From positions 372,001-436,000 of the forward strand of contig NZ_BAABWE010000001.1 of assembly GCF_040371755.1 (NCBI RefSeq): a stretch of DNA of 64,000 bases, written 5' to 3'. Of the stretch, positions 26,657 through 35,987 are shown one piece after another. Position numbers and translations under genes: made by a program. Within the stretch, counting starts at the first letter, position 1. Each line of letters starts with the position of its first letter. The notes under the pieces are model-generated. The model worked only from the letters and a program-made list of their open reading frames with translations, was not told the origin of the DNA and did no database searches. The DNA is from Bermanella sp040371755 (GTDB lineage Bacteria > Pseudomonadota > Gammaproteobacteria > Pseudomonadales > Oceanobacteraceae).

Positions 26657-27988
26657 TTATGCCTCTTTCTCAATACGATCTAGGTTACCGCGAAGAATTG
26701 GGCCATATTCATATTTACCAGAGCAAACATAAGTACATAGGGCTAAATCTTCTTCGTCTAATTCTAGGCCACCTAAACTGATGACAGAATCCATATCTTC
26801 TACGATCAATGCACGCAGCAATTGGGTAGGCAAAATATCTAACGGCATTATTTTCTCGTAGGCACCAATTGGCACCATTGCACGCTCACTACCACTAGTT
26901 GAGGTAGTAAAGTTCAGCAATTTATTAGGTAATAATTTAGAAAGGTAGATATTTTTTACTGAATGCTTATCAACACCGGCACGTAAATAATGAAGAATCT
27001 GACGCGCGCGCCCTTCTTCAAGTACCGATATTTGATTCGCAAAGCGCCCCAAATACGCCGTAGTCCCAGCGGCCGTTGAACCACCAAAAACAGAACCAGA
27101 AATAATGCGATTGTCAGCATCATTTAATTCGTTTGCGGTAAGTTCGGTAAGGCTTGCACCTACTTGAGTCCTAACTAAACGTGGTTGTTTAACTTGAGGA
27201 CCAGCCAAAGCAACAACTCGATCAGTATAAATAGAGCCTTCAACAAACAAGTGGCCAATGGCAATTACATCTTGATAACCAACATGCCAAACCGTTTTAT
27301 TTGCACTTACAGGGTCTAAGTTATGAATTGCTGTGCCGACTAAACCCGCAGGGTGCGGTCCAGTTACATCCACTACCTGAGCCTTTCCAGCAGGAACCGT
27401 TGCTTCAGGTGCTTTAGTAACAAATACTTTTTTAGCTAAACAAGACAATACAGCTAAACCATTAGAGAACGCTTCTTTTTGCTCAGCAATCACCACTGAA
27501 GGATCTGCTGCCAATGGGTTTGTATCGATAGTAGCGACGAAAATAGAACTTGGCTCACTGCCAAGCGCTGGGGCTTTAGAGTATGGACGTGTACGAATTG
27601 CCGTCCACATACCGGATTCAACCAGCTGTGATTCAACTTGTTCACGCGATAGCCCAGAAAGTTCGCTTGCGCTATAACGATTAAACGTTAGTTCATCATT
27701 ACCTTCCACTTCAATCACTAAAGATTCAAATACGCGGCGACTGCCACGATTGATCTCTACGATCGTACCTGAAGCTGGTGCAGTAAACTGTACCCCTTCA
27801 TTTTTTTTGTCGGTAAAGAGCGCCTGCCCTTTTTTGACTTTGTCCCCTACCTGCACAAGCATGGTAGGCTTCATGCCCACATAGTCGAAACCCACCAATG
27901 CTACCCGAGAAATCGCATTACCTTTGGTAATGGCTTGCTCCGGCTTCCCAGCTATTGGCAGGTCAAGACCCTTCTTGATATTGATCAT
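26657..27988 (-). CDS. nqrA: Na+-translocating NADH:quinone reductase subunit A
   Basis: Cytoplasmic-side subunit, 443 residues, with a soluble RnfC-like fold: PIAGKPEQAI at the N-terminus, HPAGLVGTAIHNLDPVSANKTVWHVGYQDVIAIG in the middle, and FGGSTAAGTTAYLGRFANQISVLEEG later. It contributes to the ubiquinone site. First gene of the operon, preceded by a 260-bp region with stacked inverted repeats. Confidence 0.97.
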   Translation of the reverse strand: MINIKKGLDLPIAGKPEQAITKGNAISRVALVGFDYVGMKPTMLVQVGDKVKKGQALFTDKKNEGVQFTAPASGTIVEINRGSRRVFESLVIEVEGNDELTFNRYSASELSGLSREQVESQLVESGMWTAIRTRPYSKAPALGSEPSSIFVATIDTNPLAADPSVVIAEQKEAFSNGLAVLSCLAKKVFVTKAPEATVPAGKAQVVDVTGPHPAGLVGTAIHNLDPVSANKTVWHVGYQDVIAIGHLFVEGSIYTDRVVALAGPQVKQPRLVRTQVGASLTELTANELNDADNRIISGSVFGGSTAAGTTAYLGRFANQISVLEEGRARQILHYLRAGVDKHSVKNIYLSKLLPNKLLNFTTSTSGSERAMVPIGAYEKIMPLDILPTQLLRALIVEDMDSVISLGGLELDEEDLALCTYVCSGKYEYGPILRGNLDRIEKEA

Positions 27989-28026
27989 ATGCCTTGCCTA
28001 ATCACAGTTTCGAAAAATTCTGTTAG

Positions 28027-28045
28027 CGTTCGCATCGAACGATGC
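28027..28045 (-). promoter_or_regulatory. Overlapping inverted repeats in the nqrA leader
   Basis: CGTTCG-CAT-CGAACG (28027-28041) overlaps GCATCG-AA-CGATGC (28032-28045). Both are perfect six-base arms, 39-57 bases upstream of the nqrA start. They could be an operator or competing RNA hairpins in the leader. Confidence 0.5.
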
Positions 28046-28102
28046 CCGCTTTTTGCTTATTATTCAAACAGTTACATTAAGTAAACGCTCTACTAAAACT
28101 GC

Positions 28103-28140
28103 TCGCTAGTATAATCATGTCAATACTAGGTGACTAGCGA
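28103..28140 (-). promoter_or_regulatory. Nested inverted repeats upstream of nqrA
   Basis: Outer arms TCGCTAGT (28103-28110) and ACTAGCGA (28133-28140) are perfectly complementary. An overlapping pair CTAGTAT (28106-28112) and ATACTAG (28123-28129) is also perfect. A further CTAGTAT lies at 28191-28197. The arrangement suggests binding sites for a dimeric regulator of nqr; none is identified. Confidence 0.5.
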
Positions 28141-28215
28141 TAACTTTTGAACAACCCTAAGCAATTGGGTGTAAGTATAGCCATAGTCGCCTAGTATGCT
28201 TAAAAATTACACACA

Positions 28216-28243
28216 CAAAAACCGCTGACTATATCAGCGGTTT
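28216..28243 (-). terminator. Terminator of the gap gene
   Basis: Ten-base-pair inverted repeat AAACCGCTGA/TCAGCGGTTT with a five-base loop and a T run on the minus strand, just past the gap stop codon. Confidence 0.88.
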
Positions 28244-28248
28244 ATATT

Positions 28249-29724
28249 TTATTTACTTAGCGCTGGGTATGCAGGGTAATTTACACCGCAAAGTTGCTGC
28301 GCAATACGAACAACCTGACAGCTATAACCATATTCATTGTCATACCAAACATAAACGTTAACGCGATTACCACTTACGATTGTCGCTTCACCGTCCACAA
28401 TACCTGCACAACGATTACCAACAAAGTCGCTCGATACCACTTCTGGACTAGCAACATAATCAATTTGTTTTTGCAGACCAGAGTGCAGTGATGCATCACG
28501 CAAATATGCATTTAAGTCATCACGGCTTACTTCTTTATTTAAAGTTAAAGAAAGAATCGCCATCGATACATTTGGAGTCGGAACACGAATAGCATTACCC
28601 GTTAGCTTACCAGCCAATTCAGGAAGGGCTTTTGCTACTGCGCTAGCCGCACCAGTTTCAGTGATAACCATGTTTAGTGCCGCTGCACGGCCACGACGAT
28701 CACCTTTATGGTAATTATCAATCAAATTTTGATCATTTGTATAAGAGTGAACTGTTTCAACGTGACCACACTCAACACCGTATGCATCATTAAGCGCTTT
28801 AAGTACTGGCGTAATGGCGTTAGTTGTACAAGAAGCAGCCGAAAGAATCGTATCTTCTGGAGTAATATCGCCATCGTTAACGCCGTATACGATATTTTTG
28901 ATATCCCCTTTACCAGGTGCCGTCAATACAACGCGATCAATACCATTACATGCTGCGTGTAAACCAAGACCATCTGCATCACGCCAAACACCGGTATTAT
29001 CGATCAATAACGCATCGTTGATTCCAAACTGAGTGTAATCAATTTCAGATGGGCTGTTAGCGTAAATGATTTTAATGTAAGTACCGTTTACGATTAATGC
29101 ACTATTTTCTTCATCAACCTGAATGGTACCTTTAAAAGAGCCATGAATAGAGTCACGACGCAATAAACTGGCACGCTTAACTAAGTCGTTACCCTTACCT
29201 TTACGAACAACGATAGCACGAAGACGCATACCCTGACCGCTACCGGCTTTTTCAACCATGATACGAGCCAACAAACGACCAATACGACCAAAACCATAAA
29301 GAACCACATCTTTACCAGCTGGTGTATCAGATGCATTGACTGTCATTTGTTCTAATTGAGCTTTAACAAATTCTTCAACAGACGCACCATTGCCTTCCTT
29401 ACGGAAGTTAACTGCCATTTTACCAATATCGATATGACACGCATTAACATTTAAATCAATTAAAGCTTTAAGCACAGGGAACGTTTCTAATACAGATAGC
29501 TCTTCTTTTTCTACCTGACGAACAAAGCGATGCGCTTTTAAAATATCAATAACAGAGCGATTGATAATGGCACGACCATAAACAGACAATACAACATTGT
29601 TTTTACGGTACAAACCACCAATCAAAGGAATCATGGATTCTGCGGTTTCTTCACGCATAGTCCAATCAGTCAAGCTAGCTTCACGAACGTCTTGGCTCAC
29701 AGGTACACCCTCGTACTTAGGCAA
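28249..29724 (-). CDS. gap: Glyceraldehyde-3-phosphate dehydrogenase, long form
   Basis: Converts glyceraldehyde-3-phosphate to 1,3-bisphosphoglycerate (or the reverse). The 491-residue protein is about 150 residues longer than standard GapA; the extra part is an N-terminal helical extension before the nucleotide-binding start YGFGRIGRLLARI. The catalytic cysteine is Cys299 in SAASCTTNA; the partner histidine lies in HSYTNDQNLID, and the C-terminal WYDNEYGYS is intact. Pseudomonas has the same long form next to mfd, as here. It is divergent from mfd across about 200 bases. Confidence 0.93.
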   Translation of the reverse strand: MPKYEGVPVSQDVREASLTDWTMREETAESMIPLIGGLYRKNNVVLSVYGRAIINRSVIDILKAHRFVRQVEKEELSVLETFPVLKALIDLNVNACHIDIGKMAVNFRKEGNGASVEEFVKAQLEQMTVNASDTPAGKDVVLYGFGRIGRLLARIMVEKAGSGQGMRLRAIVVRKGKGNDLVKRASLLRRDSIHGSFKGTIQVDEENSALIVNGTYIKIIYANSPSEIDYTQFGINDALLIDNTGVWRDADGLGLHAACNGIDRVVLTAPGKGDIKNIVYGVNDGDITPEDTILSAASCTTNAITPVLKALNDAYGVECGHVETVHSYTNDQNLIDNYHKGDRRGRAAALNMVITETGAASAVAKALPELAGKLTGNAIRVPTPNVSMAILSLTLNKEVSRDDLNAYLRDASLHSGLQKQIDYVASPEVVSSDFVGNRCAGIVDGEATIVSGNRVNVYVWYDNEYGYSCQVVRIAQQLCGVNYPAYPALSK

Positions 29725-29921
29725 AAAAATTGTGCGGTATTATGCCCATAAAGAGTACCAATCTCAATCACTTAGGCAGTTTAAATAACCCCACACCACC
29801 CACTGTACAAAGATTACCCATCATTGTGTAATTTCGACCAGACACAAGCAGCAAACCTTAACACCGATCAAAGCTTTCAGTACACTAGCGGCCTATTTTA
29901 ATTTAGTAACAAAGGAACGTC

Positions 29922-32900
29922 ATGGCGACCCCCTCTCTGCCAGGTAAAATCGGCAACATTATTTCATGGGGCAACACCCAAGGCACCCATTTGGCTCATA
30001 CCATAGCCAATGCTGCCAGTGCATTTGACGGCCTGACCGTAGTTGTAGCGAATAACAGCAGCCAAAGCCAACGCTTGACGGAAGAAATACGTTATTTTTT
30101 TGAAGGCACCGTATTCAACCTGCCCGATTGGGAAACTCTACCGTATGACTACTTTTCACCTCATCAAGACATAATAAGTGAACGACTAAGTACACTGGCA
30201 AAACTTCCAATCAGCAAACACAGTATTTTAGTAATACCTGCTCTATCGCTACAATTAAGACTACCACCTGTAAATTATATTTTAGGCCACAGTTTCACCG
30301 TTAAAGTTGGCCAAACCTTAGAACTCGATCAACTTAAATTAAATTTAATCAGTGCGGGCTACCAGTCTGTTGATGGTGTTTTTGAGCATGGCGAATTTTG
30401 TATTCGTGGTGCCATTTTGGACATCTTCCCAATGGGTTCAGATCAACCATTTCGCATAGAACTGTTTGATGATGAAGTAGAGAGTATTCGCTGGTTTAAC
30501 CCAGAAACCCAGCGTTCAACGGAAACCACTGACCAAATTGAATTACTGCCAGCTAAAGAAGTACCGCTAGATAAGTCAGGCATACGCTGCTTTAAGCAAC
30601 GCTGGTTTGATTTCTTTGAGTGCGATCCAAAAGAGTCACCTTTATACACCGATGTCACCAAGCAAATCGCCCCTGGTGGTATTGAATATTATTTACCACT
30701 GTTCTTTGATGAAACAGCCACATTATTCGATTACCTACCTCAAAATAGCCAACTAATATTTAATCACGACCTTGAAAAAAGCTTACAGCACAACTGGAAA
30801 GATGTAGAAAACCGATACGAAGAACGCCGACACGACATACGACATCCGGTACTTCCACCAAATCAAATCTATCTAAACGACAACCAAACATTTGCCCAGT
30901 TTAAGCTATATGGACGCATCAAAACTTGCGATACAGCCATTAACGAGCAGCAAGGACATGAGAACTTTTCGCTGCCCGTATTACCGTCTTTGCAAGTTAA
31001 TCACAAACTAGATAACCCATTGGTTTCCCTTGAAAACTTTTTAATGGAAAACAATGAAGCCGTTGTCTTTTGTGTAGAAAGTGCTGGGCGCCGTGAGGCT
31101 CTTCTTGAGTTGCTTGAACGGATCAATATTACCCCTCAAATTATCGATTCATGGCACGACCTTTTAGAACATGAATTTGAATTTGCCATCACCACCGCAC
31201 CCATTGAAGATAGCTTTTTTAGTAATCAAATAAACGCTTGGTTAATAAGTGAAAACGCCCTTTTTGGTGAGCGCATTCGCCAAAGTCGTAGGCAAAAACA
31301 AGAAAAAGATCAAAGCGAAAACGTCATTCGCAATCTTACCGAGTTAACCATGGGAGCAGCTGTGGTACATATTGACCACGGTGTAGGTCGTTATCGCGGC
31401 ATGCAAACTATCGAGGTTGACGGGGATGCCACAGAATTTGTAATGCTTGAATACGCAGATCAAGCAAAACTATATGTACCTGTTTCCTCACTGCATTTGA
31501 TCAGTCGTTATAGCGGCGCAGACACTGATATGGCACCGCTGCATAAATTAGGTACTGAAAAGTGGTCCGCTCAAAGGCGTAAAGCACTAGAAAAAATCCG
31601 TGACACAGCCGCTGAACTGCTAGAGGTTTACGCAAAACGAGAAGCCAAACCTGGCCATGCATTCTCCTTCCCCCGAGATGATTACGAAATATTCAAATCC
31701 GACTTTCCATTTGAAGAAACCGTCGATCAAAAAACCGCTATTAACGCCGTTATTACCGACATGATGAAACCCAACCCAATGGATCGCTTAGTCTGTGGTG
31801 ATGTAGGATTTGGTAAAACCGAAGTAGCATTACGGGCAGCGTTTTTGGCCATACAAAACGGCAAACAAGTGGCTGTTTTAGTACCTACCACTTTGTTAGC
31901 ACAACAGCATTATGAAACATTTCGAGACCGATTTGCTGATTGGCCAATAAAAGTTGAAAGCCTGTCTCGATTTAAAACCGGCCAAGCCAAAACAAAATCC
32001 ATCGCAGCCTTAGAAGACGGTAGCGCAGACATCGTTGTAGGCACCCATAAATTACTCCAAGGGGATGTAAAGTATAAAGATCTTGGCTTGCTCATTATTG
32101 ATGAAGAGCATCGCTTTGGTGTTCAGCAAAAAGAAAAGGTGAAAGCATTAAGAGCGGAAGTGGACATTCTAACCATGACCGCCACCCCTATTCCGCGAAC
32201 CCTTAATATGGCCATGTCGGGAGTACGAGATTTATCCATCATTGCTACCCCTCCTGCACGACGCTTAGCAGTTAAGACCTTTGTTAAAATTTGGGATGAG
32301 CATCAAATTAAAGAAGCGGTATTAAGGGAAATACTTCGTGGCGGACAAGTGTATTTTTTACATAATGAAGTTAAAACCATCAATAAAGCCGCTGAAGATT
32401 TGGCTAAATTAATTCCCGAAGCACGTATAGGAGTCGCTCACGGACAAATGTCTGAGCGCGAGTTAGAATCGGTTATGGGGGATTTTTACCATAAGCGTTT
32501 TAACGTATTAATGTGTACCACCATTATTGAAACCGGTATTGATGTTCCCAACGCAAACACCATTATAATTGAACGCGCTGACAAATTCGGCCTTGCCCAG
32601 CTGCATCAACTGCGTGGTCGTGTCGGTCGCAGCCACCATCAGGCCTATGCCTATCTTCTGGCACCACAAGAGAAGAAGGTAACAAAAGATGCTGAAAAAC
32701 GTTTAGATGCCATCAGTAACGCTCAAGATTTAGGTGCTGGATTCATGCTAGCCACCCATGACTTAGAAATTCGTGGTGCTGGTGAATTACTTGGAGAAGA
32801 GCAAAGCGGTCATATACACAACGTTGGCTTTAGCTTGTATATGGAACTATTAGATCGTGCAGTAGAAGCCATCAAAGCCGGCAAAGAGTTAAGCCTAGAT

Positions 32901-33362
32901 AATCCAACTCAAACGCAAGCCGAAATCAATTTACGTATTCCTGCACTCATACCTGATGATTATTTACCCGATGTTCATAACCGACTTATTTTGTATAAAC
33001 GTATCGCCAATGCAAAAGACAAACATGAACTGAAAGACTTACAAGTTGAAATGATCGACCGTTTTGGATTACTACCTCAACAAGTCAAATACTTGTTCCA
33101 AGTGACAGAACTTAAATTCAAACTTGCCAAACTAGGTATAGTGAAGTTAGATGCTGGAGATATCCAAGGACGAATGGAATTCGGCTCAGAAACAAGCATC
33201 GACCCTTACACCATGGTTCGTATGGTACAAACCAAGCCAGCCAGCTACAAACTTGATGGCTCTACCGCATTTAAGTTTATTTTTGACATGCCAGATGCAC
33301 AGGCACGTTTTGACACCATTAATAATGTGCTAGACCTATTATCTCAACCGAGTACATCATGA
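29922..33362 (+). CDS. mfd: Transcription-repair coupling factor Mfd
   Basis: ATP-dependent translocase that removes RNA polymerase stalled at DNA lesions and recruits UvrA. The 1146-residue protein has the N-terminal UvrB-like modules (VVVANNSSQSQRLTEEI, FEHGEFCIRGAILDIFPMGSD), the RNA-polymerase-interaction domain (GAAVVHIDHGVGRYRGMQTIEV), helicase motifs including GDVGFGKTEVALRAAF, DEEHRFGV, TATPIPRTLN and QLRGRVGRSHHQAYAYLL, and a C-terminal TRCF domain. Its stop codon overlaps the csiV start (ATGA). Confidence 0.98.
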   Translation: MATPSLPGKIGNIISWGNTQGTHLAHTIANAASAFDGLTVVVANNSSQSQRLTEEIRYFFEGTVFNLPDWETLPYDYFSPHQDIISERLSTLAKLPISKHSILVIPALSLQLRLPPVNYILGHSFTVKVGQTLELDQLKLNLISAGYQSVDGVFEHGEFCIRGAILDIFPMGSDQPFRIELFDDEVESIRWFNPETQRSTETTDQIELLPAKEVPLDKSGIRCFKQRWFDFFECDPKESPLYTDVTKQIAPGGIEYYLPLFFDETATLFDYLPQNSQLIFNHDLEKSLQHNWKDVENRYEERRHDIRHPVLPPNQIYLNDNQTFAQFKLYGRIKTCDTAINEQQGHENFSLPVLPSLQVNHKLDNPLVSLENFLMENNEAVVFCVESAGRREALLELLERINITPQIIDSWHDLLEHEFEFAITTAPIEDSFFSNQINAWLISENALFGERIRQSRRQKQEKDQSENVIRNLTELTMGAAVVHIDHGVGRYRGMQTIEVDGDATEFVMLEYADQAKLYVPVSSLHLISRYSGADTDMAPLHKLGTEKWSAQRRKALEKIRDTAAELLEVYAKREAKPGHAFSFPRDDYEIFKSDFPFEETVDQKTAINAVITDMMKPNPMDRLVCGDVGFGKTEVALRAAFLAIQNGKQVAVLVPTTLLAQQHYETFRDRFADWPIKVESLSRFKTGQAKTKSIAALEDGSADIVVGTHKLLQGDVKYKDLGLLIIDEEHRFGVQQKEKVKALRAEVDILTMTATPIPRTLNMAMSGVRDLSIIATPPARRLAVKTFVKIWDEHQIKEAVLREILRGGQVYFLHNEVKTINKAAEDLAKLIPEARIGVAHGQMSERELESVMGDFYHKRFNVLMCTTIIETGIDVPNANTIIIERADKFGLAQLHQLRGRVGRSHHQAYAYLLAPQEKKVTKDAEKRLDAISNAQDLGAGFMLATHDLEIRGAGELLGEEQSGHIHNVGFSLYMELLDRAVEAIKAGKELSLDNPTQTQAEINLRIPALIPDDYLPDVHNRLILYKRIANAKDKHELKDLQVEMIDRFGLLPQQVKYLFQVTELKFKLAKLGIVKLDAGDIQGRMEFGSETSIDPYTMVRMVQTKPASYKLDGSTAFKFIFDMPDAQARFDTINNVLDLLSQPSTS

Positions 33363-34093
33363 ATAAGATTATTATTTTTATAGCTGCTTTAATCGTATGC
33401 CAAATGAGTTTGGCTGAAGATGAACAAGCAAAAGTTAAAAAAGCCCGTTGGTATCAGGTAAACTTTACGCTTTTCCAGCAAAAAGCCGACCTTAAACTTG
33501 ATGAATCATTTAAGTTCACGCCACTTCCATTAGACATGGCTGACATCATCAAGCTTAAAAATGATGAAGCATTCGCACTATCAAATTCAGGTATGAATGC
33601 TACATTAGCCCTACACCATGAAAACACAAACAACCTTGCTTTTACCGAACAAACCATAGATCAAGACTGGGCTGAAAAAATGTCCAAGCTTGATCCTGTT
33701 AATCAACCTATCTTGTATAACGTACAATGGCAGCAACCTGTTTATGAGCAAGCCCACAGTCTGCCAATTTATTTTGAAAGCTCACAGTTACACCTAGGAA
33801 CAGCCCAAGTTAAAGGCCTATTCCATCTGCATGTTTCTCGCTACCTGCACAGTACAATTGATTTGCAGTTTTTACCTAGCCGAGCTGTATCGACTTCTGA
33901 AGTGATTAGCTTTGAACAAAGCAGTCGTATGCGAAGTAAAGAAATGCACTACCTCGACCATCCATTACTTGGGGCTATTATCCGTATTATCCCAGTGGAG
34001 CACCCACTGGAAAAAGTAGAAGTCGAAACCCAAGAAAGTCCAGAAGATAAGCAAACACCTTCTTTAAATTCTGCGTTGAATATTCGACTTTAG
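33359..34093 (+). CDS. csiV: CsiV family protein
   Basis: Protein of 244 residues with a signal peptide (MNKIIIFIAALIVCQMSLA). The mature part has the CsiV pattern: RWYQVNFTLFQQ early, and FHLHVSRYLHSTIDLQFLP with SRRMRSKEMHYLDHPLLGAII-like spacing (SRMRSKEMHYLDHP) late. In Vibrio cholerae CsiV is a peptidoglycan-binding periplasmic protein required in the D-amino-acid cell-wall stress network. It is translationally coupled to mfd, the arrangement also seen in Pseudomonas. Confidence 0.85.
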   Translation: MNKIIIFIAALIVCQMSLAEDEQAKVKKARWYQVNFTLFQQKADLKLDESFKFTPLPLDMADIIKLKNDEAFALSNSGMNATLALHHENTNNLAFTEQTIDQDWAEKMSKLDPVNQPILYNVQWQQPVYEQAHSLPIYFESSQLHLGTAQVKGLFHLHVSRYLHSTIDLQFLPSRAVSTSEVISFEQSSRMRSKEMHYLDHPLLGAIIRIIPVEHPLEKVEVETQESPEDKQTPSLNSALNIRL

Positions 34094-34135
34094 GCAACTT
34101 AATGAAACTATTAAAATAACGGTTGTATCAGCTAT

Positions 34136-34885
34136 CTAATCTGTATTTTTTAAATAATTGTGAATAATCATCTGCACTTTTTGAATACCACTTTCAAGTG
34201 CAGCGTGAATATCATCCATAGTGATAAGCCCTTCACTTTTGCCTGCTGCTTTATTCACTACTAACGCTAAACATGCATAAGGGATTGCTAATTCCCGAGC
34301 TAATACTGCCTCTGGCATCCCTGTCATACCCACCACATCGCAACCGTCTTTTTCCAGGCGAATAATTTCAGCTTTTGTTTCAAGCCTTGGCCCTTGGGTT
34401 GCTGCGTAAACGCCACCATGCTGAACAACCACATTTTCTCTGATTGCAGCGTTCACTAACTTTTCAGTTAAAACAGCATCATAAGGGTAAGTAAAATCAA
34501 TATGGTCTAAAGGTTTAAATACACCATCAAAGAATGTATCTTCACGACCATGAGTATAATCAACAATCTGATCAGGCACACATATAGCTTGTGCACCCAT
34601 CTCTTCACTGATACCACCCACTGCATTAACCGCAATAATCTCTGTCACACCAGCTTGTTTTAACGCCAATATATTTGCACGATAGTTTACTTTATGGGGC
34701 GGGAGAGTATGCGGATGCCCATGACGAGCCAGAAACACAACAGGTTTCCCAGCTAACTCAGCATAAACTAAAGGGGCGCTGGTTGTGCCCAATTCTGTTT
34801 CAATTTTTTCTTCTTTTAACACTTTAAGGCCAGGATATTGGGTTAACCCTGTACCACCAATGATACCGATTAAAGTACTGCTCAT
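34136..34885 (-). CDS. S-methyl-5'-thioinosine phosphorylase (MTIP; MTA phosphorylase family)
   Basis: Purine-nucleoside-phosphorylase-fold enzyme of 249 residues: IGIIGGTGLTQYPGL at the N-terminus, FLARHGHPHTLPPHKVNYRANI, AVNAVGGI, and TQGPRLETKAEI with VVGMTGMPEAVLARE. These define the MTA/MTI phosphorylase family. The Pseudomonas enzyme in the same neighbourhood acts on methylthioinosine rather than methylthioadenosine; the same preference here is inferred from synteny. Last gene of the psrA-led minus-strand operon, overlapping mscS by four bases. Confidence 0.87.
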   Translation of the reverse strand: MSSTLIGIIGGTGLTQYPGLKVLKEEKIETELGTTSAPLVYAELAGKPVVFLARHGHPHTLPPHKVNYRANILALKQAGVTEIIAVNAVGGISEEMGAQAICVPDQIVDYTHGREDTFFDGVFKPLDHIDFTYPYDAVLTEKLVNAAIRENVVVQHGGVYAATQGPRLETKAEIIRLEKDGCDVVGMTGMPEAVLARELAIPYACLALVVNKAAGKSEGLITMDDIHAALESGIQKVQMIIHNYLKNTD

Positions 34886-35985
34886 TTTTGGATATTCTCA
34901 ACTTCACTTTGGGCTTGGGTCACTGGATTAGTATTTTCGACATAAATACTTTGACTTGGAAAGGCAATTTCAGCACCGTGACTAAGGATAATTTCACCTA
35001 TTTTTAGTAATACATCTTGCTTAATTGCATGATACGTTTGCCAATGGGTGGTATGGGTAAAACAATATATAAAAAATTCGAGAGATGAATCTGCAAAACG
35101 ATTGAAATTCACCATCATGGTTTGTGAATCATCAATGTCCACGTGTTGTTTAAGTAGTGCTTTCACATCATTACAGATTGCCTCTACTTGAGAGAAATCA
35201 GCATAACGAACGCCTATGGTTTCATAGATTCGGCGATGACTCATACGAGATGGATTCTCAATACTAATCTGAGTAAAAACAGAATTCGGTACATATAAAG
35301 GGCGCTTATCAAATGTACGAATACGAGTGACGCGCCAGCCTATATTTTCCACAGTACCTTCAATATTTTGATCCGGTGAGCGAACCCAGTCACCTACAGC
35401 AAATGGTTTATCTAAATACACCATTAAGCCACCAAAAAAGTTTGCTAGCATATCTTTTGCTGCAAACGCTACCGCAGCCCCACCCACACCACCAAACGCA
35501 ATAATACCGCTTACCGACACGCCCAGTGTTTGAAACACCACCAAGCAGGTAACCACCACCACACTAATACGTAACAATTTAAATATTGCGCTAATAGTGG
35601 TTTGGTCTGCTTTAGTTTCAACTTTACCTTTTAATATTTGATGTTCTCGTATGCGAATTAACCGCAGGACAAACCAAGCAAACAACACAGAAATTGAAAC
35701 GACATATATATGGTAGGGTTTTGGAAGAATTTGAATGGCAAATTCCACTTGTGCAATATGCAATATATAACCAATCGTACACAGCATGACACCATAGTTA
35801 ATCGGCGCCTCTAGTGCACCTATCACAGCATCATCAAATAGATTACGAGTATAACTGGCCTTAATTTTTAACTGGTTAATCACAAACAATGAGATGAAAT
35901 ACGCAATCAAGCCAATCACTAAAGTAACGATCGACTTTACCCACCAAAATTCTAACAATTGAACTAAATCTGATAACTCAGGCAT
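34882..35985 (-). CDS. MscS family mechanosensitive ion channel
   Basis: 367-residue membrane protein with about five hydrophobic segments, then the MscS pore and beta domain: FGGVGGAAVAFAAKDMLANFFGGLMVYLDKPFAVGDWV followed by GTVENIGWRVTRIRTFDKRPLYVPNSVF. The length and extra N-terminal helices place it with the YnaI/YbdG-type channels rather than minimal MscS. It should open under membrane tension. It starts two bases after nagZ and overlaps the MTIP gene. Confidence 0.92.
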   Translation of the reverse strand: MPELSDLVQLLEFWWVKSIVTLVIGLIAYFISLFVINQLKIKASYTRNLFDDAVIGALEAPINYGVMLCTIGYILHIAQVEFAIQILPKPYHIYVVSISVLFAWFVLRLIRIREHQILKGKVETKADQTTISAIFKLLRISVVVVTCLVVFQTLGVSVSGIIAFGGVGGAAVAFAAKDMLANFFGGLMVYLDKPFAVGDWVRSPDQNIEGTVENIGWRVTRIRTFDKRPLYVPNSVFTQISIENPSRMSHRRIYETIGVRYADFSQVEAICNDVKALLKQHVDIDDSQTMMVNFNRFADSSLEFFIYCFTHTTHWQTYHAIKQDVLLKIGEIILSHGAEIAFPSQSIYVENTNPVTQAQSEVENIQK

Positions 35986-35987
35986 TT

